IMG/VR virus record: IMGVR_UViG_3300028393_003558
Coordinates: 1-20,328 of that record
Origin: a virus
Direction: 5' to 3' (one strand)
Length of the DNA stretch: 20,328 bases
In this document: positions 9,416 through 18,100 of the stretch, piece by piece
How the letters are laid out: the number at the start of each line of letters is the position of its first letter
Numbering within the stretch: the first letter of the stretch is position 1
The notes under the pieces: generated by a model
Told to the model about the DNA's origin: nothing
Databases searched by the model: none
Seen by the model: only the letters and a program-made list of their open reading frames with translations
Translations under genes and position numbers: made by a program

Positions 9416-9743
9416 CGGTTTCGCCCTTGTTGATGGCGCTTTGAACTTCGTCTAATTGGCGGGCAACTTTGGCGTCACCAATCATTTGACCAGTTTCCAC
9501 TTCCCAGCGCGAATCGGCACGTGCCTCAACAGCGGCGGCTCCTTTGGTAGTTTTGGGTTGGAGTCCATCGAGACGAAGACGTTTGTAAGCGGCAATGTCT
9601 TTGTTCATGGTAGTCTCGGTAGCCTTGCGTTCGCTTACGTTGGAACGCGAAGGCATAGCAGACGGCGAAAACCCCACAGAAGCAACTTTGCATCCGAAAC
9701 AATCAGGTTTACAAAACCCTTGGTTGTGTGGTAATGCGGTCAT
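9405..9743 (-). CDS. Small conserved-type phage protein with N-terminal Cys cluster
   Basis: The 112-aa protein carries C-x3-C-x2-C at residues 11-18 ([10 protein letters not shown]), which could bind a metal if a fourth ligand is provided. The middle has [13 protein letters not shown] at 52-64 and the C-terminal half is charged and helical. I recall small actinophage proteins with this order (Cys cluster, then A-Y-K-R-L-R-x-D-G-x-Q-P) in the head-to-tail region, but no function is known to me. Its ATG overlaps the upstream stop as ATGA, and its stop lies inside the start region of the fibre gene. A role as a small virion or assembly factor is inferred from position. Confidence 0.75.
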
Positions 9744-10201
9744 GAAAGTAAATCTCCGTATCCGGCGGCAGTAAGGTCATACGCTTCCGATTGAGTAACA
9801 GTGGTAGCGGTCATGTAGACTTTTGTAATCCACACGTCATGCGCCGTTTCTGATGTTACCACCCGCGCGGGAGTTTGCGTAAAATCAACGTAACTACTTG
9901 AAGCGTACGGGGCGGACGGATCCCAAGGGTTATAGGGGTAAGGAATGTTTGTGTTTGAATTTTCCGGAGTAGCCGTGTCCTGAACAAACGTACCATCCGA
10001 CAAAGCGTAAACGTAAACTCGACGTGGCCGGTTCGCACAATACCGAAAAAGATTTCGTGCAGGACCAGTTGAATCCGGTAAATACGCTGGGTTGTCGTAA
10101 ACAATCGGGGGCGTAAACGTGATAGTAAGGGGTCCAGAATCGCCACCGCCATCGGTACCGCCACCGTCACCACCACCACCACCGGGTAGTATGATTGCCA
10201 C
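9740..10201 (-). CDS. Hypothetical small virion protein, Gly-rich N-terminus
   Basis: The 153-aa product starts at a GTG preceded by AGGAA seven bases away. Residues 7-23 are nearly all Gly with Asp, Thr and Ser, a flexible leader. The remainder is beta-rich with many aromatic residues: R-P-R-R-V-Y-V-Y-A-L-S-D-G at about 58-70, a Pro/Tyr-rich loop at 85-100, and a C-terminal Q-S-E-A-Y-D-L-T-A-A-G-Y-G at about 137-149. I do not recognise the family. Its place between capsid and fibre suggests a head-completion or connector role, which is inference. Confidence 0.7.
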   Translation of the reverse strand: MAIILPGGGGGDGGGTDGGGDSGPLTITFTPPIVYDNPAYLPDSTGPARNLFRYCANRPRRVYVYALSDGTFVQDTATPENSNTNIPYPYNPWDPSAPYASSSYVDFTQTPARVVTSETAHDVWITKVYMTATTVTQSEAYDLTAAGYGDLLS

Positions 10202-10210
10202 GGTTAATTC

Positions 10211-10444
10211 CTAGTGCTTGCGCCCAGTGGCTCCGATACGGATGGCGTCTATGGCATCACCCATTCCACGTCCACCGGTCGTTTGGATTTCGGGTCCGGC
10301 GGTGCGGGCATCGCCAACGGGCTTTGTAGTGCGGCTGTAACCACCGTTAAGGCTTTGCTCGAGAAGCGTAGGAGGGCGCATGTCAACAATAAAAGCAACT
10401 TCGCCTTGGCTTGTGGTGTCGGTTTGATTATCACGATGGGCCAT
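10211..10444 (-). CDS. Hypothetical 77-aa protein of the head-completion region
   Basis: I chose the ATG at 10444 because it lies one base after the previous stop and has a GGAG ribosome site about seven bases upstream; the frame is open to 10510 but that would overlap the previous gene. The product begins M-A-H-R-D-N-Q and ends in G-R-G-M-G-D-A-I-D-A-I-R-I-G-A-T-G-R-K-H. It is hydrophilic, with no membrane helix or known motif. No function can be assigned. Confidence 0.65.
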   Translation of the reverse strand: MAHRDNQTDTTSQGEVAFIVDMRPPTLLEQSLNGGYSRTTKPVGDARTAGPEIQTTGGRGMGDAIDAIRIGATGRKH

Positions 10445-10445
10445 A

Positions 10446-10688
10446 TTATTCTCCGTAGGTTCGGAAGCAGGGGGCGTACACTGCGGCAGGCGTTGAAGGA
10501 GCGGTTGCAATGCTGATGATGTCGTGCAATTGAACCGCTCCTTTTACGTGACGAGCAGTGTTGGTTTCGATCCCACGGAGGTTTTCCGTAGGACCGGGGT
10601 TTTTGTAGCCAGCGCTAACTGGCTGAATTTCGGTGGCAACGGTGCCACGCATGTACTTCATGTCAAGAGGGCAAGCAAGTTTATCCAT
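10446..10688 (-). CDS. Hypothetical 80-aa protein of the head-completion region
   Basis: The frame is open to 10823, but the first 45 codons overlap the small zinc-ribbon gene and read as Arg-rich non-protein-like sequence. The start at 10688 overlaps the zinc-ribbon stop as TAATG, matching the overlap used elsewhere in the window. The 80-aa product begins M-D-K-L-A-C-P-L-D-M and contains H-V-K-G-A-V-Q-L-H-D-I-I-S-I near residues 47-60. I recognise no family. Position after the capsid gene suggests a small virion or assembly protein. Confidence 0.65.
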   Translation of the reverse strand: MDKLACPLDMKYMRGTVATEIQPVSAGYKNPGPTENLRGIETNTARHVKGAVQLHDIISIATAPSTPAAVYAPCFRTYGE

Positions 10689-10840
10689 TACAGAGGATTC
10701 TCCCGTGAGAACTGAACCTCGGAAGGAACGGCTACACCATTTTCGTCTGTCAAGCACCCGCAGTTGAGGCAATAAACCTCGTGAGCGCCCGCCTGCACGT
10801 CCTTGCTTTTGCAAGTTGCACAATTAAAAGACCATGACAT
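10688..10840 (-). CDS. 50-aa zinc-ribbon protein
   Basis: The ATG at 10840 follows an AGGAA Shine-Dalgarno with about seven bases between. The protein has C-A-T-C at residues 7-10 and C-L-N-C at 24-27, separated by 13 residues, the knuckle pair of a zinc ribbon; a further Cys at 29 follows. Residues 30-50 are an ordinary hydrophilic tail. The TAA overlaps the next start as TAATG. Small zinc ribbons near phage capsid genes may act in assembly or in nucleic-acid binding, but nothing here decides which. Confidence 0.8.
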   Translation of the reverse strand: MSWSFNCATCKSKDVQAGAHEVYCLNCGCLTDENGVAVPSEVQFSRENPL

Positions 10841-10870
10841 AGCCGTTCCTTCCTAGTTCGTTTTGGTTAA

Positions 10871-12196
10871 TTAACCGTTGGCGGTTTCGCCGAGGTCAAT
10901 TGCCGGAGTGAACGGAGTCGCAAGACCCAAGTTCTCGTTAACGTCCTGACCAAGCAACGACGTTGACTCAATGCGCATCAGCGCGGCCTGACGGAACACC
11001 TTGTACGCACCGAGCCAGTACCAACCCAGCGGCACGAAGCGGCGCAGACGGTCGGTGATGGGTCCCGGAACAACGTGCGGGTATGCCGAGTTGCCGTCAA
11101 CGATGGAGTGCGCCTTGGCAAGAGCCTGACGGCCCAAAACAAGCGTTCCGTACACGTTGGAAGTACCAGCGAAGTCCGAGATGGACACGGTTCCCGAGCC
11201 AGTAACCTGCGCGGTTGTGGCGCGAGTAATGGTGAACGAACCCGAAGTCGTACCGGTAACGGTAGCAACGACAGGAACGATACCCGTGGCAAAAGTACCG
11301 ACAATACCGTACACGTAAGCGCCGACGGTGGGCTTAGCGCCCGAAGTCCACGTACCGGTCAACGAACCGGCGGTAACGCCGTACACACCAGCGGCGGCAG
11401 CACCGTCACCAGAACCTTGGAAAATGGGGGCACGTGGCGTTTCAATGAAACGAACGCCTTCGAAAGCGCCCAATTCACCGGTCCAGATTTCACCCGGCTG
11501 GGCGTACACGTGCGGCGCACGCCATCCCTGAAGGTTGCTGGAGCCAACGATTTCACCCTGAAGGTCCGAAACGATGTCGGGGTGAACGTAACCAATGTAC
11601 ATTCCACCAAACGTCGGAACGTTCTGCGAACGCAGACGGGCACGGGCGGCACGAATGTCCAAAGCGGAAATCGTGTTTCCCGGGGTCAGCGTTGAACCAG
11701 AGTACGATCCCTGAACCAAACCGGCGCGAGTGGTCACAGAAGTCTGCAAACCAAGAGCACCGAGGCCCGAAGCGTACTGAACGTTGGTACCAGAGTCAAG
11801 GGCGGAACGAGCGATGGTGTCAAGCGACACACCGGCGTTGTATCCGACAACGTTGGCAACAACGGGGTCAATGTCGATGAACGACGTACCACGCAACTTG
11901 GCGGTTGTCAGAACGGCGTTACCGTATTCTGCAAGCGTCAGGCTAACGGTAGAGTCGGAAAGCGACTGGGTGTCCACATCGACGCTTTCGCTGGAAAGCG
12001 CGGTGGCGGCAATCGGAAGGTCGTTGACGATGGTGAACTGGACAGACGAACCCGGCATGCTCTGGGCCGTCGGCATTACATCTGCGGCGGCGTCAAAGTA
12101 CAATTCGGGACGCAGGGCGAAATACGCCATGCGGTCATAAGCGGTCTGACTAAAGTCAAGACTGGTACTGCCGGTAAAGTTATCAGTTGGAGCCAT
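10871..12196 (-). CDS. Major capsid protein, N4-gp56-like HK97-fold family
   Basis: The 441-aa protein has the marks of the N4-gp56-type capsid family: an N-terminal Y-D-R-M-A-Y-F-A-L-R-P segment (20-30), L-T-L-A-E-Y-G-N-A-V-L-T-T-A-K at 86-100, D-I-D-P-V-V-A-N at 108-115, a spine helix D-I-R-A-A-R-A-R-L-R at 180-189, then M-Y-I-G-Y-V-H-P-D-I-V-S-D-L at 199-212 and G-E-L-G-A-F-E-G-V-R-F-I-E-T at 240-253. Residues about 264-342 form a Gly/Thr/Val/Ala-rich beta stretch that looks like an inserted domain before the fold resumes at Y-G-T-L-V-L-G. The ATG is preceded by AAAGAGGT at about ten bases. It sits directly downstream of the scaffold gene, the usual order, and would be the most abundant virion protein. 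Confidence 0.88.
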   Translation of the reverse strand: MAPTDNFTGSTSLDFSQTAYDRMAYFALRPELYFDAAADVMPTAQSMPGSSVQFTIVNDLPIAATALSSESVDVDTQSLSDSTVSLTLAEYGNAVLTTAKLRGTSFIDIDPVVANVVGYNAGVSLDTIARSALDSGTNVQYASGLGALGLQTSVTTRAGLVQGSYSGSTLTPGNTISALDIRAARARLRSQNVPTFGGMYIGYVHPDIVSDLQGEIVGSSNLQGWRAPHVYAQPGEIWTGELGAFEGVRFIETPRAPIFQGSGDGAAAAGVYGVTAGSLTGTWTSGAKPTVGAYVYGIVGTFATGIVPVVATVTGTTSGSFTITRATTAQVTGSGTVSISDFAGTSNVYGTLVLGRQALAKAHSIVDGNSAYPHVVPGPITDRLRRFVPLGWYWLGAYKVFRQAALMRIESTSLLGQDVNENLGLATPFTPAIDLGETANG

Positions 12197-12223
12197 TAGG
12201 GCTGAACCTCTTTTTCGTGGTTG

Positions 12224-12712
12224 TTAGAACGAACCCCGAGAAGTCCACAGACCCAATTCCGGATTGGAAGAGGAGGCCTGTCGTACGAGTTCCAAGATTT
12301 GCTCTGGACTGGTAGCACTCTGTACGGCGGAAAGAAATTCCTGACCGGGGTCTGGAAAAGATCCAGACGTTCCGATAGTTGCTCCTTGAGCCCTACGAAG
12401 CGCATCTAGTTCAGAATTGTTTGATTGAGGCTCTGGAGATGTTGACGCAGTTTGTAGAATTCCGTACTCTTCAGCGGCCTTACGAATCGATTCGGCATCT
12501 GCCTCACCGTCGTACGCCCTTCGGAATAACGAACCCAACTTATCCTCTGGAATACCAGCCTTAGCGAATTGAGATTCACGCCGTTCAGCGTTTAACTCTG
12601 CTCGCAGACTATCCATTTCCTTGCGGATTTTTTCTGCTTCACGCAACTGCTTTCGGATACTTGGATCCAAAACCTGCGGCGTTTCATCTTCATACTCTTC
12701 AAACTCACTCAT
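12224..12712 (-). CDS. Capsid scaffolding protein
   Basis: With the ATG at 12712 the product is 162 aa; an upstream ATG at 12775 exists but yields a hydrophobic leader and lies in the regulatory gap. The N-terminus is acidic (S-E-F-E-E-Y-E-D-E). Residues 18-48 form a charged coiled coil, followed by A-K-A-G-I-P-E-D-K-L-G-S-L-F-R-R-A-Y-D-G and an E-A-D-A-E-S-I-R-K-A-A-E-E-Y-G segment, a pattern I know from actinophage scaffolds. The C-terminal part is Ser/Gln-rich with a final helix. Scaffolds direct capsid assembly and leave the prohead. GAAGGG precedes the start by about eight bases. It is immediately upstream of the capsid gene. Confidence 0.83.
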   Translation of the reverse strand: MSEFEEYEDETPQVLDPSIRKQLREAEKIRKEMDSLRAELNAERRESQFAKAGIPEDKLGSLFRRAYDGEADAESIRKAAEEYGILQTASTSPEPQSNNSELDALRRAQGATIGTSGSFPDPGQEFLSAVQSATSPEQILELVRQASSSNPELGLWTSRGSF

Positions 12713-12884
12713 GAAACTCGCCCTTCTAAGGATACGCACTATGTTTAGGGGAAAACAAAGCGATTGGTTTTGCACTTGCTACGCACTGGGAGTTGTGCAA
12801 ACTCACAGCGAATAGGTGGTACGGCTCACCCGGAGCAAACGGGGCAGAACACCTATCTAAATTGTACACTACGTGTTACGCCGG
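12713..12884 (-). promoter_or_regulatory. Only sizeable intergenic gap; probable control region for scaffold-capsid genes
   Basis: This 172-nt gap holds no convincing gene. On the minus strand it has a TACAAT hexamer at 12866-12861 that could be a -10 box, without a good -35. It also has an inverted repeat, TTTGCAC at 12801-12795 and GTGCAAA at 12775-12769, with 19 nt between. A direct repeat AGTGCGTA occurs at 12787-12780 and 12740-12733. All other genes nearby are within about 30 nt of each other, so a promoter, operator or processing site for the capsid genes is likely. Which of these it is cannot be decided from sequence alone. Confidence 0.45.
12795..12801. repeat. Right arm of inverted repeat TTTGCAC/GTGCAAA
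   Basis: This 7-bp arm (GTGCAAA on the plus strand) pairs with TTTGCAC at 12769-12775 across 19 nt. The spacing is long for a terminator, no U-tract follows, and it lies upstream of the scaffold gene, so a protein-binding site is more likely than a terminator. The match could be chance. Confidence 0.35.
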
Positions 12885-14384
12885 TTACGTCCTAGCGCTT
12901 CCAAGACCGGTTACACCCTTTTGCGTTTCAATGTAGCCACCACCTTTTTCGAACGGAGCGGCTTTGGCCTGTTCCGCACGGGCCACCTCAAGTTGAGCGG
13001 CTGGCTGTGTGGTTCCTTGGAATCCCGCCAACTGCGACCCAATAAGGGTGTTGGTGTTGATGGTGGGGGTAGCGGCACCGGGTAGGGCTTTGGTCAAGTT
13101 CACGTCACGGCTAGCGTTTAGCAATGATTGCTGGATATTGGAAATACCGTACCCAAGTGGACTGTTTCCAGCAGTAGCGTTTAAACGAGCGAACTCACCC
13201 AACTGTTCCGCCCCAGCCTGTTGCAAACCGTCGGCCCCTAATTTAAGGCCTACACGTTGGGCGTAATCTTGCATTTGTGCGGTCGCCACTTGGCGTTGCA
13301 TGGCGGGCAAAGCGTTTTTCCCGTTAGCGTAATAATCCATCAAATGGTTTTGATCAATACCGTATTGCGTACGCAAAAGGTTTTTGACGTTTTGCGGAGC
13401 GTTGGCAACGGCCGCATAAATGTCCGTTACACGCTGGCTGAATTCAGCCGCAGAGACGTTTTGCGTCAACAGTTTGCCGATATCGTGCTGGGTCAATGCT
13501 GGCGCACCGTATTGCTGGGCAGAAGACTTAATATTTTCCGAATATGTGTTATACTGCTGTTCGTTCATGTGAACCGCAGAGGGCGAAGCGTTGTATTCGG
13601 TTAAGCCCGGAAAAGCCGCTTGGTAATCGGCTTTTAATTTTGCCGACATAGCCGCTGGCAAATCTGCCGTTACGTTTCCACGCAACACGTTCAAAATAGT
13701 GTTGGGTTCGGTAATGTGCGCCCCCGGTTGAAAAACCAACATGCTTACAGCAGAATCAAAATAAGCCTGTTGCGCCGGTGTAAGGTTCCAACTTTGCAAA
13801 GTGCTTTGGACACTGCTAAAAGCGCTTGCTTCGGCTTGCGCGGTAACATTACGTTGTTCTGCGGCCCTTTGATTTGTTAAATCGTTGACCACCCCCAAAT
13901 ACGCTTTGTTTTGATTGGCTAGGGGAGTGCCAACTTTTTTCATGTCGACTTTGCCCATGTTGCCATTGACGGCAAGCAAACCGTCAAATACGGCGGCGGC
14001 TTGGGTTTTAAAATTTCCACCGGTAGCATCGCTGGTGGAATTAAACGCCATTGTCAATCCATAGTGAGAATAGATCGCAGAAACAACGGTTGGGGCCACT
14101 TCTCCCAAACCGGAAATTGCTTCCGCCAACGCGGTGCCGCTCCAGTTGCCGCTAGTTTGCCAAGACGGTAACGGAATAACACGCTTACCGTTTACATCTG
14201 GGTATTTTGCAAATAACGAATCAATGTTGGCTTCACTTGCTCCCCAATTTTTCAATGTCAGTTTGTTGGGTAGCGTTACCTCAACGTTGCCAGCGGTACT
14301 AGGTGGGGCAGGGGGAGCGGGTGGTGCTTTTGGGGTTACTTTTGTTTTTGGGGTTACTGTTGTTGTTGTTGTTGTAGTAGACAT
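12885..14384 (-). CDS. Probable internal virion protein (499 aa)
   Basis: The 499-aa protein opens with a Thr tract and Lys/Pro-rich low-complexity segment (residues 2-32). The rest is Ala/Gln/Asn-rich and largely helical. A region at about 300-380 contains A-A-E-F-S-Q-R-V, then N-L-L-R-T-Q-Y-G-I-D-Q-N-H-L-M-D-Y-Y, and L-P-A-M-Q-R-Q-V; an R-x-x-Y-G-I....L..Y(Y/F) pattern of this sort recurs in large actinophage virion proteins, from memory. No catalytic motif, signal peptide or membrane segment is evident. It overlaps the upstream 258-aa gene as TAATG and precedes the scaffold gene. Placement with two other internal-type proteins suggests an ejected or inner-capsid component, which is inference; a minor head or connector role is the alternative. 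Confidence 0.6.
   Translation of the reverse strand: MSTTTTTTTVTPKTKVTPKAPPAPPAPPSTAGNVEVTLPNKLTLKNWGASEANIDSLFAKYPDVNGKRVIPLPSWQTSGNWSGTALAEAISGLGEVAPTVVSAIYSHYGLTMAFNSTSDATGGNFKTQAAAVFDGLLAVNGNMGKVDMKKVGTPLANQNKAYLGVVNDLTNQRAAEQRNVTAQAEASAFSSVQSTLQSWNLTPAQQAYFDSAVSMLVFQPGAHITEPNTILNVLRGNVTADLPAAMSAKLKADYQAAFPGLTEYNASPSAVHMNEQQYNTYSENIKSSAQQYGAPALTQHDIGKLLTQNVSAAEFSQRVTDIYAAVANAPQNVKNLLRTQYGIDQNHLMDYYANGKNALPAMQRQVATAQMQDYAQRVGLKLGADGLQQAGAEQLGEFARLNATAGNSPLGYGISNIQQSLLNASRDVNLTKALPGAATPTINTNTLIGSQLAGFQGTTQPAAQLEVARAEQAKAAPFEKGGGYIETQKGVTGLGSART
14358..14378. repeat. Trinucleotide repeat encoding a Thr tract
   Basis: Six ACA codons preceded by one ACT on the minus strand encode seven Thr at residues 3-9 of the 499-aa protein. 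A duplicated GTAACCCCAAAA (V-T-P-K) follows within 30 nt. Unit changes would keep the frame and vary only the flexible leader. Confidence 0.85.
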
Positions 14385-15160
14385 TAGCGATTACCGCTTT
14401 CTTGAAATCCAAAGCCTTCTTTGATGGCATTGAGAATTGAATTAACAACTAAATGGGCTTGGGGCGTACGTTCCCAGCCAAACGCTTTTTCTTTCATCAG
14501 ATGCGTTTTCCATTGATCTATATCCATGGGGGCCGATCGACCCGTTGCGGGGTCAACGCCACCACGCAGGGCGGCCATGGCTTTGGGGTCTGCGTGAAAA
14601 TCCAATTCCGTGTCGTGTCCCAACATTTGTTTAGCGATTTGACGATAGGGCTCCAACAAAAATGACGTTGGAATTCCAGCCTTAATTTGCGGCGCAAACG
14701 TCGGGAACAATCCTTGCGCCACGGTTTTGGCGTATTCGTGAAAAGCGTCCACTTTTTGGTCAAACATTTTGGCAAGCGCTTCGGATTCACCAGCAACGCC
14801 CTTGGCCACCTTCTTCGCCCCACCGACGACGTTCCCGGCCACTTTTTCCGCTTCACCGACAACGCCTCCGGCCATTTTACGGGCTTCCGTGATTGGAGTT
14901 TTCATATCATCAAACAACCGGTGGAGAACTTCAGCGTGAATGGGTATGTGGTAATCGTGAGCAATTTTTTGCATGCGAGAAATGGGTTCAAAGGTTTCTG
15001 GCATACGCTCCGACACGGGGGCCATTGGTTGGTTTGTTGGGGAGTTGCCTCGCAAGGGCATCATTTGTTCAGCCAGCGGATTGGGCGCAGGTGCGGCTTT
15101 GGGCGCCTGCATCGACCCTAACGCCTGCGCTTGTTCGGACTGGAAAGTTGGTTCTGGCAT
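14384..15160 (-). CDS. Probable internal virion protein with hendecad amphipathic repeat (258 aa)
   Basis: The first 60 residues are Pro/Ala/Gln/Met-rich and likely disordered. Residues 96-128 are three consecutive 11-residue repeats: M-A-G-G-V-V-G-E-A-E-K, V-A-G-N-V-V-G-G-A-K-K, V-A-K-G-V-A-G-E-S-E-A. Such hendecads form long amphipathic helices in membrane-binding proteins such as synucleins and apolipoproteins. A helical charged region follows to about 150, then a compact C-terminal domain with W-K-T-H-L-M-K-E-K-A-F-G-W-E at 217-230. I recognise no named family. ATG 15160 follows the upstream TAG by five bases with an AGGAA ribosome site overlapping that stop. Sitting between the giant protein and the 499-aa protein, it may be an ejected protein that contacts the host membrane; this is inferred. 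Confidence 0.6.
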   Translation of the reverse strand: MPEPTFQSEQAQALGSMQAPKAAPAPNPLAEQMMPLRGNSPTNQPMAPVSERMPETFEPISRMQKIAHDYHIPIHAEVLHRLFDDMKTPITEARKMAGGVVGEAEKVAGNVVGGAKKVAKGVAGESEALAKMFDQKVDAFHEYAKTVAQGLFPTFAPQIKAGIPTSFLLEPYRQIAKQMLGHDTELDFHADPKAMAALRGGVDPATGRSAPMDIDQWKTHLMKEKAFGWERTPQAHLVVNSILNAIKEGFGFQESGNR

Positions 15161-15165
15161 AATTC

Positions 15166-18100
15166 CTACCTATTGGGGAGTTTGGCTACTATGTTGGTGA
15201 GAAAATGGCTTGAATCAGACCAATACTGCTTGGCGGCGTCGCTCTTGCAATAAGAAGACCAATTCTTTAAAATGCGTCCGGCTTGCGAGGAGTGACCCGA
15301 TTTGATCTCGGTTTCGTAATGCTGAATTTGCGTATCGTACATGTCCATCAATTGCAGAAGACGCTCTTTTTGTCCATTGCCCCAAACGGTAACGCTTTCG
15401 TCTTTCAGCATGGCTTTCATTTGATCCACGCTTTGAGCGGCCTTAGCCATCGTCACATCGCCACCATGATAAGCGTACCACGTAGGGTTATCATTCATGC
15501 CGTAAGTAAGGGCCGCACCATTGCGTTCCCGTACGGCCTTTTTTGCGAGGTCAACGGTAACGCCGTCTTTTTCAACGGTGTGCGGGTAGAACGGAATTAT
15601 TTCACGGTTGTACCATTCGTTACCCGCTTGAACCAACAACTGGTCCAAATATTCTTGAGGAGTGTCCAGAACGCGCAACCCCATAGACACTTCGAGGGCG
15701 TACGCTTTGGGGTCGTAGGTTCCCGTTTGCGATACAAGCATCGCACATGCCGCTGGGTATTTTTGAACCAAAGCGCGGTTGTTCTTCAAGAAATCCACAA
15801 CTTCTTTGGTTTCGGGGTAAGAATTGTACGGGCTTTTACTGTGCGAAACAATGTCAAATACTTTTTCTGGGTACAATTTGGTAAATTCTTGAACCGCCGT
15901 AACGTAGGTGTACTTCAATTTACCGTTTAGTTTCTTTTCGTCCATCAATTTTTGGAACTCTGGTTCTTTAGAAAATTCCTTTTGAACGCTTACTGTTAAG
16001 GGGGAACTGAACGACAATAAAGTTTTGGCGGCAAACATCATGTAAGCAGCCGCTCGAGCATTATCTATAAACCGTTGTTTTGCTTGTGGGGTTTTGAGAC
16101 TAGCGGTTGCGTCTTCGTTAGCAATGCTCATAGCCATAGCGTCTTGATCTACACGGCTGTATACGCCACCACCCGGTTTGGCCCATGGCCCCGGGTATTT
16201 TTTCATGACGGCTTCATATTTGCTTTGAACAAGGTTGTCCCATGCGTTGTTCATGGCCACAACTTGAACGGCGGCAAAACCACCATTTTGGCGAATCATC
16301 GCGTAAATGTTACGGGCAAACGTGTTGGGAACCAAGTCACTGAAAATAGAAGTGTTGGACGAAATTGGACCAAGGAAGGCTTGGAGATATTTATCAACGG
16401 CCTGCCCTCCGGTGTGATTTCCAATAGCACGTTCAAGAAGTTTGATGGGAACCGTAACCGCTGGTCCCCATGGGGGGCGAATAAAACCGCCAACGGCGCT
16501 CCAACCACCTTCCGAACCCGTAACAATCATCGAGTCTACTGAACCAGCGGAAAGACTTACGCCAAAAGACAAGTGGCGGAAATTGGCGTCTGGCGTACTT
16601 CCACCGGGCAAAAATCCGCCAAGAATGTTGGCCGACGCACCGATGTTTCCCATAAAAGCAGACATGGGCATAACAACACTATTGTTGTTTGTTTGCGTGG
16701 CTCCCTTGGACATCCAATCCGTAACAAGCAAACAAGAACGCATGTATTTTTCGAAAGCACCCGGATCTTCCTGCATTACGCGGAAAGCACGGCGCCATGC
16801 TTGGTTTTTGGCAAAGTAGAAAGGTGCGACCATACGAGCGTTTGCCTCAAAGACCATTTTGTCTTTAGGATTGTGCACGTATTTGGACATGCGTATAATC
16901 GCTCGCTGGTCTGCCAACACTTCTGCTTGGTCAAGATCAATAATGTTGTTTTTAACCATTGGGGCAATTTCTTCCATGGCTTTGTGATATTCAAACAAAA
17001 ACAATGGGTCACGAACCAAAGAGTTAACAATGGGGCCAAGGATTTTGTCATGTCCAACATCCGAAATGCGATTAATCAATTTCGTGTCAAGGAGTTTTTG
17101 GCGCCAATTTATTTCAACAAATTTTCGGGTAGGAATGTGGTCGGGTGCTTCAAAGCCGTTGTTCATTGCCTTTACGTCGTAATAAAGGTTGCGGGGTTCC
17201 TTGAGGTCCATTTTGAGAACTTGGTCCATTAGGTTGACGTGGAAAATGTCTTCGGTTGCGCCGCGTCCCTTGAAAGAGTTTATAACGTGTTTGGCAAGAA
17301 CGTTTGCCCAATCTTCGTGAGCGGTAGTTTCAGGTGATGAACGATACGATTTCATTGTGTCACGCTTAAAGCGCGCACGGTCAGCCGGGTTCATGTCTTC
17401 AATAACTTTTAGTGCTTCTTTTCGAAGAAGAGGGAGCAAAGTTTTTTCAGCGGTGTCCAAGGGGTAACGAGTGGTTTTCCCTAAAATCTCTCGCAGTTTT
17501 CCGGTAACTGGAAACATAAGATCGTCACGTTGAATACGGAAAAGATTTTCCCACAAAGCGGTGACATATCCGCTAGAATGAAGGGTGGAAAGTTCAAATT
17601 CTTTAGCACGGGCGGCCCGACCTATGGTGCGACCGCCATCGTCGCCAATACCGTAATGCAAATCGTCAAGGCTATCGGACAATTCGTTGGCAACAACGGA
17701 TTCGGTTTGATGAACGCCCATTGGCAAGTGACCGTCGTGACGCATCATTACGCTAACAAAGTTATCGACCATGCGTTCGGCTTCTTCACGGCCAATTCCG
17801 TTCAACAAGTTTTTTTCAACGCCCATGGCGGCACCAGCAAAAATGTCGTTAACTCCCATGTGCAACGAATCGATAGCATTGAGAATGTGAGCGCGAATAA
17901 CGGCTTTTTCCGAAATGGTAACGGTACGATTTGTCAAAGGAATGGTAAATTCTTTTGGTTTGTCGGAAATACGTTTGCTTAATTGATACTCACGGGAAGA
18001 CGCGTTTGTGATAACCGTTTGACGCAATTCTCGACCGCGCAATTCGTGCTTGGCGATAGAGGCGGCCAATTTAGCGTCAACAAAACCCCAACCACCAATG

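Noticed and set aside
10689-10823. N-terminal extension of the 80-aa protein to 125 aa
   Set aside because: The extension overlaps the zinc-ribbon gene out of frame, is Arg-rich, and the TAATG junction gives a better start.
11075-11695. 206-aa plus-strand frame
   Set aside because: It lies entirely opposite the well-supported capsid gene and reads as Arg/Thr/Gly-rich low-complexity sequence.
12196-12405. 69-aa minus-strand frame between scaffold and capsid
   Set aside because: It overlaps the 3' end of the scaffold gene in another frame and has no family-like features.
12769-12801. Intrinsic terminator from the TTTGCAC/GTGCAAA pair
   Set aside because: The 19-nt loop and lack of a following U-tract make a terminator unlikely; an operator-like site is a better reading.
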